Source of the DNA: an uncultured Collinsella sp.
GTDB lineage: Bacteria > Actinomycetota > Coriobacteriia > Coriobacteriales > Coriobacteriaceae
Length of the DNA: 64,000 nt
Direction of reading: 5' to 3'
Assembly (NCBI GenBank): GCA_958427145.1
Contig: CAUAAZ010000009.1
Location: forward strand, 1-64,000
Numbering within the stretch: the stretch's first letter is position 1; each line of letters starts with the position of its first letter. Under the pieces are notes generated by a model. The model was not told where the DNA came from and made no database searches. It was given only the letters and a program-made list of their open reading frames with translations. The translations under genes and the position numbers were made by a program. This document shows, in pieces, positions 17,319 through 25,604 of the stretch.

Positions 17319-17956
17319 TTCGGGCCGCCTGGGCGCGTGATCTGGTAGAGCAGCGCGTTCATAATGGCGGCCGCCACGGTCGAACCGCCCTTGCGACCCC
17401 TCGCGACGATGGCCGGCACGCGTCGCGCGAGTAGCTCCTCTTTCGCCTCGACCACGTTCACAAACCCGACCGGCACCCCAACGACGAGCGCGGGCGCGAT
17501 CTTCCCCGCGTCCATGAGCTCGGCGAGGCGCAGAAGTGCTGTGGGAGCGTTGCCGACGGCCACGATGAGCGGACCCTCGATGCCGCAAGCTTTGTCCATG
17601 CTCGCAACGGCGCGAGTCGTGCCCGCGGCGCGCGCGGCCGCGGCGACATCAGGGTCGGCCATGTAGCACACGGCCTTGCAGCCGATCTTCGCGAGCGCGG
17701 GCTTGCTTATGCCTGCGAGCGCCATGTTCGTGTCGGTGAGCACCGTGGCCCCTGCACGCAGTGCGTCGAGCGCACAGTGCGCGGCGTCATGGGTGAACAC
17801 GAGGGAATCGGCGTACGAGAAGTCAGCAGTGGTGTGGATGACGCGCTTCACGACGGGCTCTTCGAGCGGCGGGAACGTGCGGCCGCCGAGCTCTTCGGTG
17901 ATGATCTCAAAGCTGCGCCGCTCGATGTCGCCGGGCGCCATCTCCTTGGAATCCAT
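17315..17956 (-). CDS. cbiC: Precorrin-8X / cobalt-precorrin-8 methylmutase
   Basis: Moves a methyl group from C11 to C12 to give the cobyrinic acid ring. The 213-residue protein matches CbiC/CobH over its whole length: DIERRSFEIITEEL near the start, the catalytic His in RVIHTTADF, then TDTNMALAGI and GNAPTALLRL. A glycine-rich stretch (ARGRKGGSTVAAAI) is at the C-terminal end. Its ATG directly follows the cobO stop codon. The gene overlaps cbiJ by four bases. Confidence 0.95.
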   Translation of the reverse strand: MDSKEMAPGDIERRSFEIITEELGGRTFPPLEEPVVKRVIHTTADFSYADSLVFTHDAAHCALDALRAGATVLTDTNMALAGISKPALAKIGCKAVCYMADPDVAAAARAAGTTRAVASMDKACGIEGPLIVAVGNAPTALLRLAELMDAGKIAPALVVGVPVGFVNVVEAKEELLARRVPAIVARGRKGGSTVAAAIMNALLYQITRPGGPK

Positions 17957-18472
17957 CTAGTACTCCACTCCTTCCCTTGCACATATCCCCTGCTCGTAGG
18001 GGTGTTTCTCGCACCGCATCTCGGTTATGTAGTCGGCCTTCTCCACGATCTTGCGGGAAGGCGCGCGCCCGGTGAGCGCTACTTCGACGCCGCGCGCGGA
18101 CATATCGAGCGCGCGGTCCACGAGCGCCTCGTCGACAAGCCCCTTCGAAAGCGCATCGAGCGCCTCGTCGAGCACGAGCAGCCCCTCCTGCGCGCCCTTG
18201 AGCTCGGCGAGCGCGGAGGCGAGGTTCCCATTGTGCAGCTCGCGCGTCGCGGCAAGTTCTTCCGACGTCATCGACCAGGTAAACTTGTCCGACGCCTTCC
18301 CCGCGAACACGGGCACGCCGAAATGCTCGGCGAGCAGGCGCGCCTCCCCGCTTTCGCCGTCTTTCAGGAACTGCACGACGACGACACGGCGGCCTGCGGC
18401 GAGCATGCGAAGGGCGAGGCCCATCGCCGCCGTGGTCTTGCCTTTGCCGTCGCCATGATACACGTGGATCAT
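17957..18472 (-). CDS. cobO: Corrinoid adenosyltransferase (CobO/BtuR type)
   Basis: Adds the 5'-deoxyadenosyl group from ATP to cob(I)yrinic acid diamide or other corrinoids. The 171-residue protein carries the P-loop GDGKGKTTAAMGLA at its N terminus. It also has VVVVQFLKD, the family's EALDALSKGLVDEALV region and the C-terminal TGRAPSRKIVEKADYITEM. It overlaps the cbiP stop by four bases (ATGA). The enzyme can serve both de novo synthesis and salvage of imported corrinoids, so it still makes sense if the early pathway is broken. Confidence 0.95.
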   Translation of the reverse strand: MIHVYHGDGKGKTTAAMGLALRMLAAGRRVVVVQFLKDGESGEARLLAEHFGVPVFAGKASDKFTWSMTSEELAATRELHNGNLASALAELKGAQEGLLVLDEALDALSKGLVDEALVDRALDMSARGVEVALTGRAPSRKIVEKADYITEMRCEKHPYEQGICAREGVEY

Positions 18473-19968
18473 ACGCCCTCCTCGATAATGCTATAGACAT
18501 ACTCCATGTCGAGCGCCCCGCGCACGACGTCGGCCAGGCGGTCGAACTCGCGCGCACGGTGATCGGCCGCGGACGCCGCGCCCGCGGCACCCACGACGCT
18601 CTCGGGCAGGCCGCGCATGCGCGCGAGCGAGCGCGCGAGGGCGAGCGCCACCCCCGGTTCGTCGAACAGGCCGTGGAGATAGGTTCCGAACACGTTTCCG
18701 CAGGCCGCGCCTTCTGGTTTGCCGCCAATCGTGCCCGCAGGGGCGCAGGAGACGGTCGTTTCGCCGTCGTGAATCTCGTACCCGCGCGCCGTGATGCCGT
18801 TCCACACCGAGAACGCGCCTTGTGCGCCCGTGATGCGCAGCTCCGACTGGGCGAGGCGCTTTTCCTCCTTGAACACCGTACTTGCAGGGATGAGCCCGAG
18901 CCCGCGCGCGGTGCCAGCGCCTTGCCTGCTGTGCGGGTCGGAAAGCTCGTCTCCCAAAAGCTGGTAGCCTCCGCATATGCCGAGCACCGGCGTGCCCGCG
19001 CCCGAAAGCGCGCGTACACAGGCTCCGATGCCGCTAGCCGCAAGCCAGCGCGCGTCGTCGAGCGTGGTCTTCGAGCCGGGGAGCACCACCAGGTCGGGTC
19101 GGCCCAGATCAGTCGTCGAGGAAACGTAGCGCACGCCCACGCCGGGCACGCGCGAAAGCGGGTCGAAGTCGGTGAAGTTCGACAGATGCGGAAGGCGCAC
19201 GACGGCGACGTCGATGACGCCGCGCGCCTCGCGGGCAGATAGGCGCGGCGCGAGCGAGTCCTCGTCGTCCAGGTCGAGCGTAAGATACGGCACGACCCCC
19301 ACGACGGGAACCCCGCACATCTTCTCGAGCGGGGCCAAACCCGGGCGCAGGATTTCCACATCGCCGCGGAACTTGTTCACCACAAGCCCCCGCAAAAGAG
19401 CGCGATCCTCGGGCGCAAAGAGCGCGACCGTGCCGTAGAGCTGGGCAAACACCCCGCCTGGGTCGATGTCGCCCGCGAGCAGCACGGGGGAGGACAAGGC
19501 GCGCGCGAGCCCCATGTTGACGATGTCGTTTTCGGCAAGGTTGATTTCGACGGGGCTGCCGGCGCCCTCGATGACGATGACGTCGTTTTCCTCCGCGAGC
19601 GAATCGAACGCCTCCAAAATCTGCGGCATGAGCGCCTTCTTTCGCGCGAAGTAGTCCCTCGCAGCGAAGGCTCCCTGCGCCTTGCCGGCCACGATGAGCT
19701 GGCTTCGGTGGTCGCTTTCGGGCTTGAGCAGGATGGGGTTCATGCGCACGTCGGGCGCGATGCCGCACGCCTCGGCCTGCATGATCTGGGCGCGCCCCAT
19801 CTCGAGCCCATCGGCCGTGACACCGCTGTTGAGCGCCATGTTCTGGCTCTTGAAGGGAGCCACGCGCAGGCCGTCCTGCGAAAGCACATGGCACAGCCCC
19901 GCCGCAAGAAGGCTCTTCCCCGCGTTCGACATGGTGCCCTGGATCATGATGGGCTTCGCCCTACCCAC
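18469..19968 (-). CDS. cbiP: Cobyric acid synthase (amidotransferase)
   Basis: Glutamine-dependent enzyme that amidates four side chains of adenosylcobyrinic acid a,c-diamide. From a GTG start at 19968 the protein is 499 residues. This start has an AAGGAGG site nine bases upstream and overlaps the cobD stop by eight bases; a longer frame upstream is unsupported. The N-terminal dethiobiotin-synthetase-like domain has the P-loop GTMSNAGKS. The C-terminal glutaminase domain has the nucleophilic Cys in VLGICGGYQLLG and the His in GTYLHGLFD. It is also called CobQ. Confidence 0.94.
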   Translation of the reverse strand: MGRAKPIMIQGTMSNAGKSLLAAGLCHVLSQDGLRVAPFKSQNMALNSGVTADGLEMGRAQIMQAEACGIAPDVRMNPILLKPESDHRSQLIVAGKAQGAFAARDYFARKKALMPQILEAFDSLAEENDVIVIEGAGSPVEINLAENDIVNMGLARALSSPVLLAGDIDPGGVFAQLYGTVALFAPEDRALLRGLVVNKFRGDVEILRPGLAPLEKMCGVPVVGVVPYLTLDLDDEDSLAPRLSAREARGVIDVAVVRLPHLSNFTDFDPLSRVPGVGVRYVSSTTDLGRPDLVVLPGSKTTLDDARWLAASGIGACVRALSGAGTPVLGICGGYQLLGDELSDPHSRQGAGTARGLGLIPASTVFKEEKRLAQSELRITGAQGAFSVWNGITARGYEIHDGETTVSCAPAGTIGGKPEGAACGNVFGTYLHGLFDEPGVALALARSLARMRGLPESVVGAAGAASAADHRAREFDRLADVVRGALDMEYVYSIIEEGV

Positions 19969-21184
19969 GGGTATCGACCTCCTTCGCCGAGCCTCGGCCA
20001 TCCGCGACCGCCATAGCGCCGCTGCAAGAAGCGCCGCCCCGTTCGTCGGGTTCGCCTTCGCCCGATGTGCCTTCCGCCCGAAGCGCGCGGCTGAACGCCA
20101 TCGCAAGCCGGGCGTTCTCCTTGCGCGTGCGCACCGCGACGCGGCACCAGAAACGGGACAGTACCGAAAACGAGTCGCACGTGCGGACCAAAACCCCCTG
20201 TTTATACAGGCGCTCGGGGATGTCTTTCGCCGGCGTGCGGACTAAAAGGAAGTTCGCATCCGACGGCACGACGGAAAGCCCAAGCGAGGAGAGCTCGTGG
20301 GAAAGCCACGCTCGCTCGCCCGCCAATACATCGCGCGTGCGCGAGACGTATTCGATGTCTTCCAGGGCGGCTATGCCAGCGGCCTCGGCGACCGAGGAGA
20401 CGGGCCACGCCTGCCCCGCCCGGCGAATCCCCTCGATGAGTTGGGCGTTTCCGCTGATCAGATATCCCAACCGCAACCCCGCCATTCCGTAGAGCTTGGT
20501 GAACGCGGAGAGCACGGCCACATGGCGCGAACACGCGGCGCGTGCGGCCACACTCCTTTCGCGGGCGTCGGGCGCAAATCCGAGGAAGCACTCGTCCACG
20601 ACGAGCAGGGCGCCCACCTGCTCGCAGCGGCAAGCCGCGGCATCGATCACGCGGGGGTCGACGAGGCGCCCCGTCGGGTTGTTCGGATTGCAGAGGTACG
20701 CCACGTCTCTCGGCCCCTCGATCGCGCGGGCGAAGGAGGCGGGCACGTCGAAGTCGTCCGCTTCGGAGAGCGGGAACTCCTGCACGCAAGCGCCGTAGTA
20801 CGATGCCGCCTCCGCATATTCAGAGAACGTCGGCGCGCACACGACGATGCGTTTCGGGCGCACCGCCGCGGCGAGCCGCCAGATGATGTCGGACGCGCCC
20901 GCGCCGCAGACGATAGTATCTTCGGGAATGCCCTGGGCGCGCGCTAGGGCGCGAACGAGGGCGCGGCTTTCCCTATCGGGGTATGCGTCGATTCGAGAAA
21001 GTGCCTTGCAAGCTGCGGCGACGGCCCGCGGGGATGGGCCTGCCGGATTCACGTTCACCGAGAAGTCGATGAGGTCGGAGGCGCCCCCTTCGCAAGCGAT
21101 GCCGAGCGATTGCCAGCTGCCCCCATGCGCACGGGCGCGCAGGATTCCCCCGGCAGCCCGGGACGCGGCGTGGTCTTCCCTCAT
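19961..21184 (-). CDS. cobD: L-threonine-O-3-phosphate decarboxylase, PLP-dependent
   Basis: Makes (R)-1-aminopropan-2-ol phosphate, the linker for the nucleotide loop. The 407-residue protein is an aminotransferase-fold enzyme: DFSVNVNPAGPSP near residue 40, CNPNNPTGRLVDP in the middle and the PLP lysine in SAFTKLYGMAGLRLGYL. The ATG at 21184 overlaps the cbiB stop by four bases. The last 50 residues are rich in Gly, Glu and Ser and are not part of the core fold. The CobC name is used for the same step in aerobes. Histidinol-phosphate aminotransferase is the nearest alternative, but the neighbours argue for CobD. Confidence 0.9.
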   Translation of the reverse strand: MREDHAASRAAGGILRARAHGGSWQSLGIACEGGASDLIDFSVNVNPAGPSPRAVAAACKALSRIDAYPDRESRALVRALARAQGIPEDTIVCGAGASDIIWRLAAAVRPKRIVVCAPTFSEYAEAASYYGACVQEFPLSEADDFDVPASFARAIEGPRDVAYLCNPNNPTGRLVDPRVIDAAACRCEQVGALLVVDECFLGFAPDARERSVAARAACSRHVAVLSAFTKLYGMAGLRLGYLISGNAQLIEGIRRAGQAWPVSSVAEAAGIAALEDIEYVSRTRDVLAGERAWLSHELSSLGLSVVPSDANFLLVRTPAKDIPERLYKQGVLVRTCDSFSVLSRFWCRVAVRTRKENARLAMAFSRALRAEGTSGEGEPDERGGASCSGAMAVADGRGSAKEVDTRG

Positions 21185-22155
21185 ACCATCGCCCCCACGA
21201 CGAGCACGACCGCCGCGCGCGCGGCGCCGAAGACGACGAGCGCGCATACGGACGCGGCGAGCATGAGCCTAGTCGCCCGGGCGATGTCGCCCCACTCGAT
21301 TTCGCGGGACGCGTCGCCTATCGTCGGTTTCTCAACGAGCTTGCCGAAATACACCGCGGGTCCTGCCAGGCGCAACCCAAGCGCGCCCGCGCACGCTGAC
21401 TCGGTCTGCGCCGCGTTCGGGCTCGCATGGCGACGCCTGTCGCGGCGCCAGATGCGCGCCGCCCCACGCGCGTCGAGCCCGACGATCGGGCACACGGCGA
21501 TCATGATCAAGGCCGATAAGCGCGAGGGAATCCAGTTCACCGCATCGTCGAGGCGCGCCGAGGCGCAGCCGAAGTCGATGTAGCGCTCGTTTTTGTAGCC
21601 CACCATGCTGTCGAGCGTGTTCACCGCCTTGTACGCCATGCCCAAGGGCGCACCCCCGATCAAAAGGTAGAAAAGCGGCGCGATGACGCCGTCGCTCGCG
21701 TTCTCCGCCACCGTTTCCACGGCGGCGCGCACGACGCCCTGCTCGTCGAGAACAGACGTGTCGCGTCCCACGATGAGCCCGACGGCTTCGCGCGCCGCGA
21801 CAAGGCCGCCCTTCGAGAACGCGCGGGCCACGGCCAGGCTCTGGCGGCGCAGCTCGCATGTCGCGAGAATCTGATAGCTCGCCCATGCCTCGGCCACGAA
21901 GCGCAAGCCGGAGTGAACCATGCCGCAAAGATGTAGGATACCCAAGGTCAAAAGCCCACACGCAAGCGGAAGCGCCACGGCGAGCACAAGCCCTGCGGCA
22001 CGCGTGCCCGCGGACGTTTGCGGGAATGCGCCCCGCAGGCGGCCTTCGGCCCACGTGATCGCGCGCCCCATGGCGACGACGGGATGGGGAAGCCAGCGCG
22101 GGTCGCCGAAGGCAAGGTCGGCCGCGAACCCGGCGGCGACGGCAAGAATGGTCAT
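21181..22155 (-). CDS. cbiB: Adenosylcobinamide-phosphate synthase CbiB
   Basis: Membrane enzyme that joins aminopropanol phosphate (from CobD) to adenosylcobyric acid. The 324-residue protein has several membrane segments (TILAVAAGFAADLAF, GLVLAVALPLACGLL, and a C-terminal VVFGAARAAVVLVVGA). Family motifs are FGDPRWLPHPVVAMG and ETVAENASDGVIAPLFY. A third stretch, AYKAVNTLDSMVGYKNERY, is also conserved. The start at 22155 overlaps the upstream stop by one base; a GTG one codon earlier is equally possible. Confidence 0.93.
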   Translation of the reverse strand: MTILAVAAGFAADLAFGDPRWLPHPVVAMGRAITWAEGRLRGAFPQTSAGTRAAGLVLAVALPLACGLLTLGILHLCGMVHSGLRFVAEAWASYQILATCELRRQSLAVARAFSKGGLVAAREAVGLIVGRDTSVLDEQGVVRAAVETVAENASDGVIAPLFYLLIGGAPLGMAYKAVNTLDSMVGYKNERYIDFGCASARLDDAVNWIPSRLSALIMIAVCPIVGLDARGAARIWRRDRRRHASPNAAQTESACAGALGLRLAGPAVYFGKLVEKPTIGDASREIEWGDIARATRLMLAASVCALVVFGAARAAVVLVVGAMV

Positions 22156-23156
22156 CACCGGACATCGCCCCCCGAAGCGGGGCGAACGTCGCGAAGGCAG
22201 CGCCCATCCCAGGTGGCGGCCCATGCGCCGCCCGGCTCGGTATGCACGTCGAAGTATCCCATTTTCGGGACAGCTAGCTCGGAGAGCAGCGCTTTCACGG
22301 TACCCGCGTGAACGACGAAGACGGCGCGCCCACTCCCCTGGGCGCGCTCCGATTCGCACGCCTCCCGAAACGCCGCGACGACGCGGCGGGTGAAATCGCT
22401 CTTGCCCTCGCCATGCGGGCAGCGCGTCTCGCACCAGGAGTCTACCCAGGCGCGGTAGCGCACATTCTCTTTAAGCTCGGCAGCGCTTCGCCCCTCGAAG
22501 TCACCGAAATCCATCTCGCGCAGACCGGGGCACGCCATAAGCTCCGCGTTCGGGAAGAGGATGCGCGCCGTCTGGTCGGTGCGGGCCATGCCGCTCGTGA
22601 TAACACGGAACACGTCACGATCGCACGCGAGGTCGCGCAAAGCGCGCTCGCCCGCGCTCGACAGGGGCTCGTCGGTGCCCGCCCCGCTGTAGCGATGGTC
22701 TTCCGTGCCCGCCGTGGCACCATGGCGCACGAAGACGACTTCCAAAGGCGCGCCCACGCCCTGCGTCCCTCGAGGCGCATCGGCAAGGTTTCCTTTGATG
22801 ACCTGGGGAATCCCGCACGTCATGCGCACGACGACGTCGGCGCGCGCAGCGAGCGCGCATCCCAGGCGCCCCGCGCGCTCGCGCCATTGGGCGTCTTCCG
22901 CACGCATAGGGACGACCCCCGAGCCGACCAAGGTCAGAATCACTGCGTCGAAGCCGATCAGCCACTCGAGCGCCCGGTCAGCGTCGAGCGCGCGTACGAG
23001 TTCCTCAGCACGGTACGCGACGCGGCCGGCAAAAGCCGCGGGCACGCCGCCCTCCGCTAGCTGCGCTGCGTCGACGAAATCGTCCGCCGCGAACCCGAGC
23101 TTTTCGCGCACGAAGGTCCTCTTCCCCGAATGCGCGCCACCTACCACGAGCATCAT
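22155..23156 (-). CDS. CobU-like domain fused to a CobC-type histidine phosphatase
   Basis: A two-domain protein of about 333 residues. The N-terminal part (about residues 1-140) begins MLVVGGAHSGKR and resembles the P-loop kinase CobU, but the final Ser/Thr of the P-loop is Arg and the CobU HRxxR region is missing. It ends with CGIPQVIKGNL, similar to the CobU C terminus. The C-terminal part (about 148-333) starts EVVFVRHGATAGTEDHRYSG, the RHG motif of histidine phosphatases, and has a second His in VVHAGTVKALL. The phosphatase half should act as CobC on alpha-ribazole phosphate or the cobalamin phosphate. A complete CobU is encoded nearby at 23917-24465, so the N-terminal half is probably regulatory or structural. 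Start is 23156 or 23153. Confidence 0.8.
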   Translation of the reverse strand: MMLVVGGAHSGKRTFVREKLGFAADDFVDAAQLAEGGVPAAFAGRVAYRAEELVRALDADRALEWLIGFDAVILTLVGSGVVPMRAEDAQWRERAGRLGCALAARADVVVRMTCGIPQVIKGNLADAPRGTQGVGAPLEVVFVRHGATAGTEDHRYSGAGTDEPLSSAGERALRDLACDRDVFRVITSGMARTDQTARILFPNAELMACPGLREMDFGDFEGRSAAELKENVRYRAWVDSWCETRCPHGEGKSDFTRRVVAAFREACESERAQGSGRAVFVVHAGTVKALLSELAVPKMGYFDVHTEPGGAWAATWDGRCLRDVRPASGGDVR

Positions 23157-23920
23157 AGGAGCATGCCCCCCGCCACCAGCATGGCAAGCATCGCGAGCTC
23201 GGCCCATTGCAGAAACCATCCAGCCAAATCCCCCGTCACCCCGCCGAAGCGGGACAGGGCAACATGGCGGTACCACGCGAGCGCCAAAAACCCCGCCACC
23301 GCCATAAGGGCGCCGACGGCCTGAGCGCACGCGACCATCCCTGCAGCCGAAGCCGCAGCGAAAGCGCAAAGCGGCACGGCGATCGCCGCGCGCTTCTTCG
23401 AAGGCGAGAGCCCCGCGGCCATGCCGTCCGCCCGCGCGGCAGGCCAGCATTCAACGGCGAGCCCCGAAAGCGCGCGGGAGAACACGAGCGAGCACAGAAG
23501 CGCGAGGAACGCCCCCGCCGTAAGCGGCAGCGCGGTGAACAGGGAAAACTGCAGAATAAGGTACACAACAACACCGATGACCCCGAAGGCGCCCGCCCGC
23601 GGGTCGTGCATGATCTCGAGCTTTCGCTCGCGCGGGGCCCAACTTGCAAGCGCATCGGAGGTGTCGCAGAGCCCGTCTAGGTGGATGCCTCCCGTCACCG
23701 CCACAGGCAGCGCCACGAGCACGGCCGCGACGATGGTCGCGGGCACGCTGAGAAGGTTCGCCACGTGCCCCCACGCCGTCATGAGGAAGCCTTCCGCAAG
23801 GCCCACCAGGGGAAACGCGGCAAGCGCATGGGTTGACCCGAAATCGGTCCAGGCCGATTTCGGGACGGGGATGCGCGAGAACGTTCCGAACGCCGCGCCG
23901 ATTGCCTCTGCTATCTTCAC
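23153..23920 (-). CDS. cobS: Cobalamin (5'-phosphate) synthase CobS
   Basis: Polytopic membrane enzyme that joins adenosyl-GDP-cobinamide to alpha-ribazole. The 255-residue protein has the family motif GGIHLDGLCDTSDALAS and the following KLEIMHDPRAGAFGVIG. At least five hydrophobic segments follow. A GTG start at 23920 (VKIAEAIGAAFGTFSRIPVP) overlaps the cobU stop by four bases; a longer frame is not conserved. It lies between cobU and the CobU-CobC fusion gene, so the nucleotide-loop assembly genes are clustered. Confidence 0.93.
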   Translation of the reverse strand: MKIAEAIGAAFGTFSRIPVPKSAWTDFGSTHALAAFPLVGLAEGFLMTAWGHVANLLSVPATIVAAVLVALPVAVTGGIHLDGLCDTSDALASWAPRERKLEIMHDPRAGAFGVIGVVVYLILQFSLFTALPLTAGAFLALLCSLVFSRALSGLAVECWPAARADGMAAGLSPSKKRAAIAVPLCAFAAASAAGMVACAQAVGALMAVAGFLALAWYRHVALSRFGGVTGDLAGWFLQWAELAMLAMLVAGGMLL

Positions 23921-24465
23921 CTTGTAGGTCCTTCGCCTTTCATCCACACGGGAATCCCGCATACCACTTCGACTGCGCGGTCGGCCAGCACCGCCACGCC
24001 CGCGTTCACGCGCGCGAGCGCGCGCCTCCATACCTCGGTCCCCTCATCGTAGCGCATCCCATCGGCGAACACGTCGACGGTGACCACCACCGTATACGCA
24101 GCGGCCTGAGCGAGCCGTTCAATGCCTCCGAGCACCTTGCGCGCCACAGCGTCGGGGTCACGTGGGGACAAGCCGCCTTCCGCGAAAAGCTCGTTCGCAA
24201 CCAGGTTGCCCACGTCCTCCAAAAGAAGCGTGCAGCCGCGCGGAAGCCCGGGCACTGCGGCGCCCACGTCACGCGTGCGCTCGAGGGTGGAAAACCCCTT
24301 GCCCTCGCGCAGCGCCCGATGGCGCGCGATGCGGCGGGCGCCCTCTTCCCCGAAGGGCTCCATCGTTGCCAGGTACACGCGGGGGCCGTCGTGCCCGAGG
24401 CACAGGGACTCGGCATAGGCGCTCTTGCCGCTCGCGGCGGCGCCGATGACGAGTGTCACCGTCAT
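23917..24465 (-). CDS. cobU: Adenosylcobinamide kinase / adenosylcobinamide-phosphate guanylyltransferase
   Basis: Bifunctional enzyme that phosphorylates adenosylcobinamide and then attaches GMP. The 182-residue protein has the P-loop GAAASGKSAYAE and VYLATMEPFGEEGARRIARH. The HRALREGKGFSTLE stretch contains the His that is guanylylated in this family, and LLLEDVGNLVANELF follows. All motifs are intact, in contrast to the CobU-like domain of the fusion protein three genes on. The ATG overlaps the cobT stop by four bases. Confidence 0.93.
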   Translation of the reverse strand: MTVTLVIGAAASGKSAYAESLCLGHDGPRVYLATMEPFGEEGARRIARHRALREGKGFSTLERTRDVGAAVPGLPRGCTLLLEDVGNLVANELFAEGGLSPRDPDAVARKVLGGIERLAQAAAYTVVVTVDVFADGMRYDEGTEVWRRALARVNAGVAVLADRAVEVVCGIPVWMKGEGPTR

Positions 24466-25604
24466 TTCCCGGCCTCGAAATGCTCGTAAGCAGCCATACC
24501 AGTCGCCGTGAACGTCTTCCCATCCCGGTACACGCGCAGCGCCGAATCCAGAAGGGGCAGATACGCCATGGCGCCCGCGCCCTCGCCCAAGTGCATGCCT
24601 GCGTCGAGGGGTGCCTTTATGCCGAGCTCGCGAAGGAGCTCCTGGCTTGCGGGTTCACTTGATGCGTGGGTGCCCACGAGGTAGCCCAAGGCGTTGGGGC
24701 ACAGGCGCGCCGCGCACAGGGCCGCCGTGCAGGATATGACCCCGTCGAGGAGCGCCGGCGCCTTCGAGGCCGCGGCCCCCAGGTAGAAGCCGCACATCGC
24801 CGCGATGTCGAAGCCGCCCACCTTCGAGAGCACGTCGATCGGGTCGGCGGGATCGGGCGAGTTCGCGTCGATAGCGCGCTCGACCACGTCGCGCTTGCGC
24901 GCGAGCGAGGCGTCCGAGAGCCCCGCGCCGCGCCCGACGAGGCTCCGCGCGTCCGCCCGGATGAGCACTGCGGCCACCGCCGCCGAGGTGGTCGTGTTGC
25001 CGATGCCCATCTCGCCCGCGGCGAGAAGGCGCACGCCGGCGCGGACAAGCCCGCACGCGACGGCGATTCCGACATCGATCGCGCGCACGGCCTCATCGCG
25101 AGACATAGCGGAGCCGTGCGCGATGTTGCCGCTCCCCCGCCGTACGTTCGCGCGCACCATGCGCGCGTCTTCTATGCCCCGGGCCATACCCACGTCGACG
25201 GGCACGACCTCGGCACCCGCGAACGCCGCCATGCGACAGGCGCTCGTGGCCCCCTCGCACATGTTGCGCGCGACGGCTCGCGTCACGTCTTGCCCGCTTT
25301 GCGACACGCCTTCGGCAACGACCCCGTTGTCGGAGAAGAATACCGCGAGCGCACGGGGAAACTCGGCAACCTCGGCGCTCCCCTGAGCTGCGGCGATACA
25401 CGCGACGGCGTCTTCAAAGTCGCCCAATCCCCCCAAGGGGTGCGCGATGGAGTCCCACGCGGCGTACGCGGCGGCGCGGGCGCACTCGTCTGCGGGCGCG
25501 ATGCGGGAGAGCGCGGCTTCGAGCACGGCGCCCGGCGCCGACGAGAACGCGCGCTCGACTTCCTCGCGGATGCTGGCAAGCGCGGTTTCGGTTGCTTCAG
25601 CCAT
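24462..25604 (-). CDS. cobT: Nicotinate-nucleotide--dimethylbenzimidazole phosphoribosyltransferase
   Basis: Activates the lower-ligand base to its alpha-riboside phosphate. The 380-residue protein carries FFSDNGVVAEGVSQSGQDVT and GEMGIGNTTTSAAVAAV. The catalytic Glu lies in GMHLGEGAGAM near the C terminus. The first motif differs from the common DHGV form by DNGV. The ATG at 25604 gives MAEATETAL and overlaps the cbiA stop by eight bases; a longer frame upstream is unsupported. No dimethylbenzimidazole synthesis gene (bluB or bza) is visible here, so the lower base is unknown. Confidence 0.92.
   Translation of the reverse strand: MAEATETALASIREEVERAFSSAPGAVLEAALSRIAPADECARAAAYAAWDSIAHPLGGLGDFEDAVACIAAAQGSAEVAEFPRALAVFFSDNGVVAEGVSQSGQDVTRAVARNMCEGATSACRMAAFAGAEVVPVDVGMARGIEDARMVRANVRRGSGNIAHGSAMSRDEAVRAIDVGIAVACGLVRAGVRLLAAGEMGIGNTTTSAAVAAVLIRADARSLVGRGAGLSDASLARKRDVVERAIDANSPDPADPIDVLSKVGGFDIAAMCGFYLGAAASKAPALLDGVISCTAALCAARLCPNALGYLVGTHASSEPASQELLRELGIKAPLDAGMHLGEGAGAMAYLPLLDSALRVYRDGKTFTATGMAAYEHFEAGK

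Noticed and set aside
24462..25604. Loss of CobT function because the DHGV motif reads DNGV
   Set aside because: The rest of the active site, including the catalytic Glu region LGEGAG and GEMGIGNTTT, is intact, so one substitution is not enough to call it inactive.
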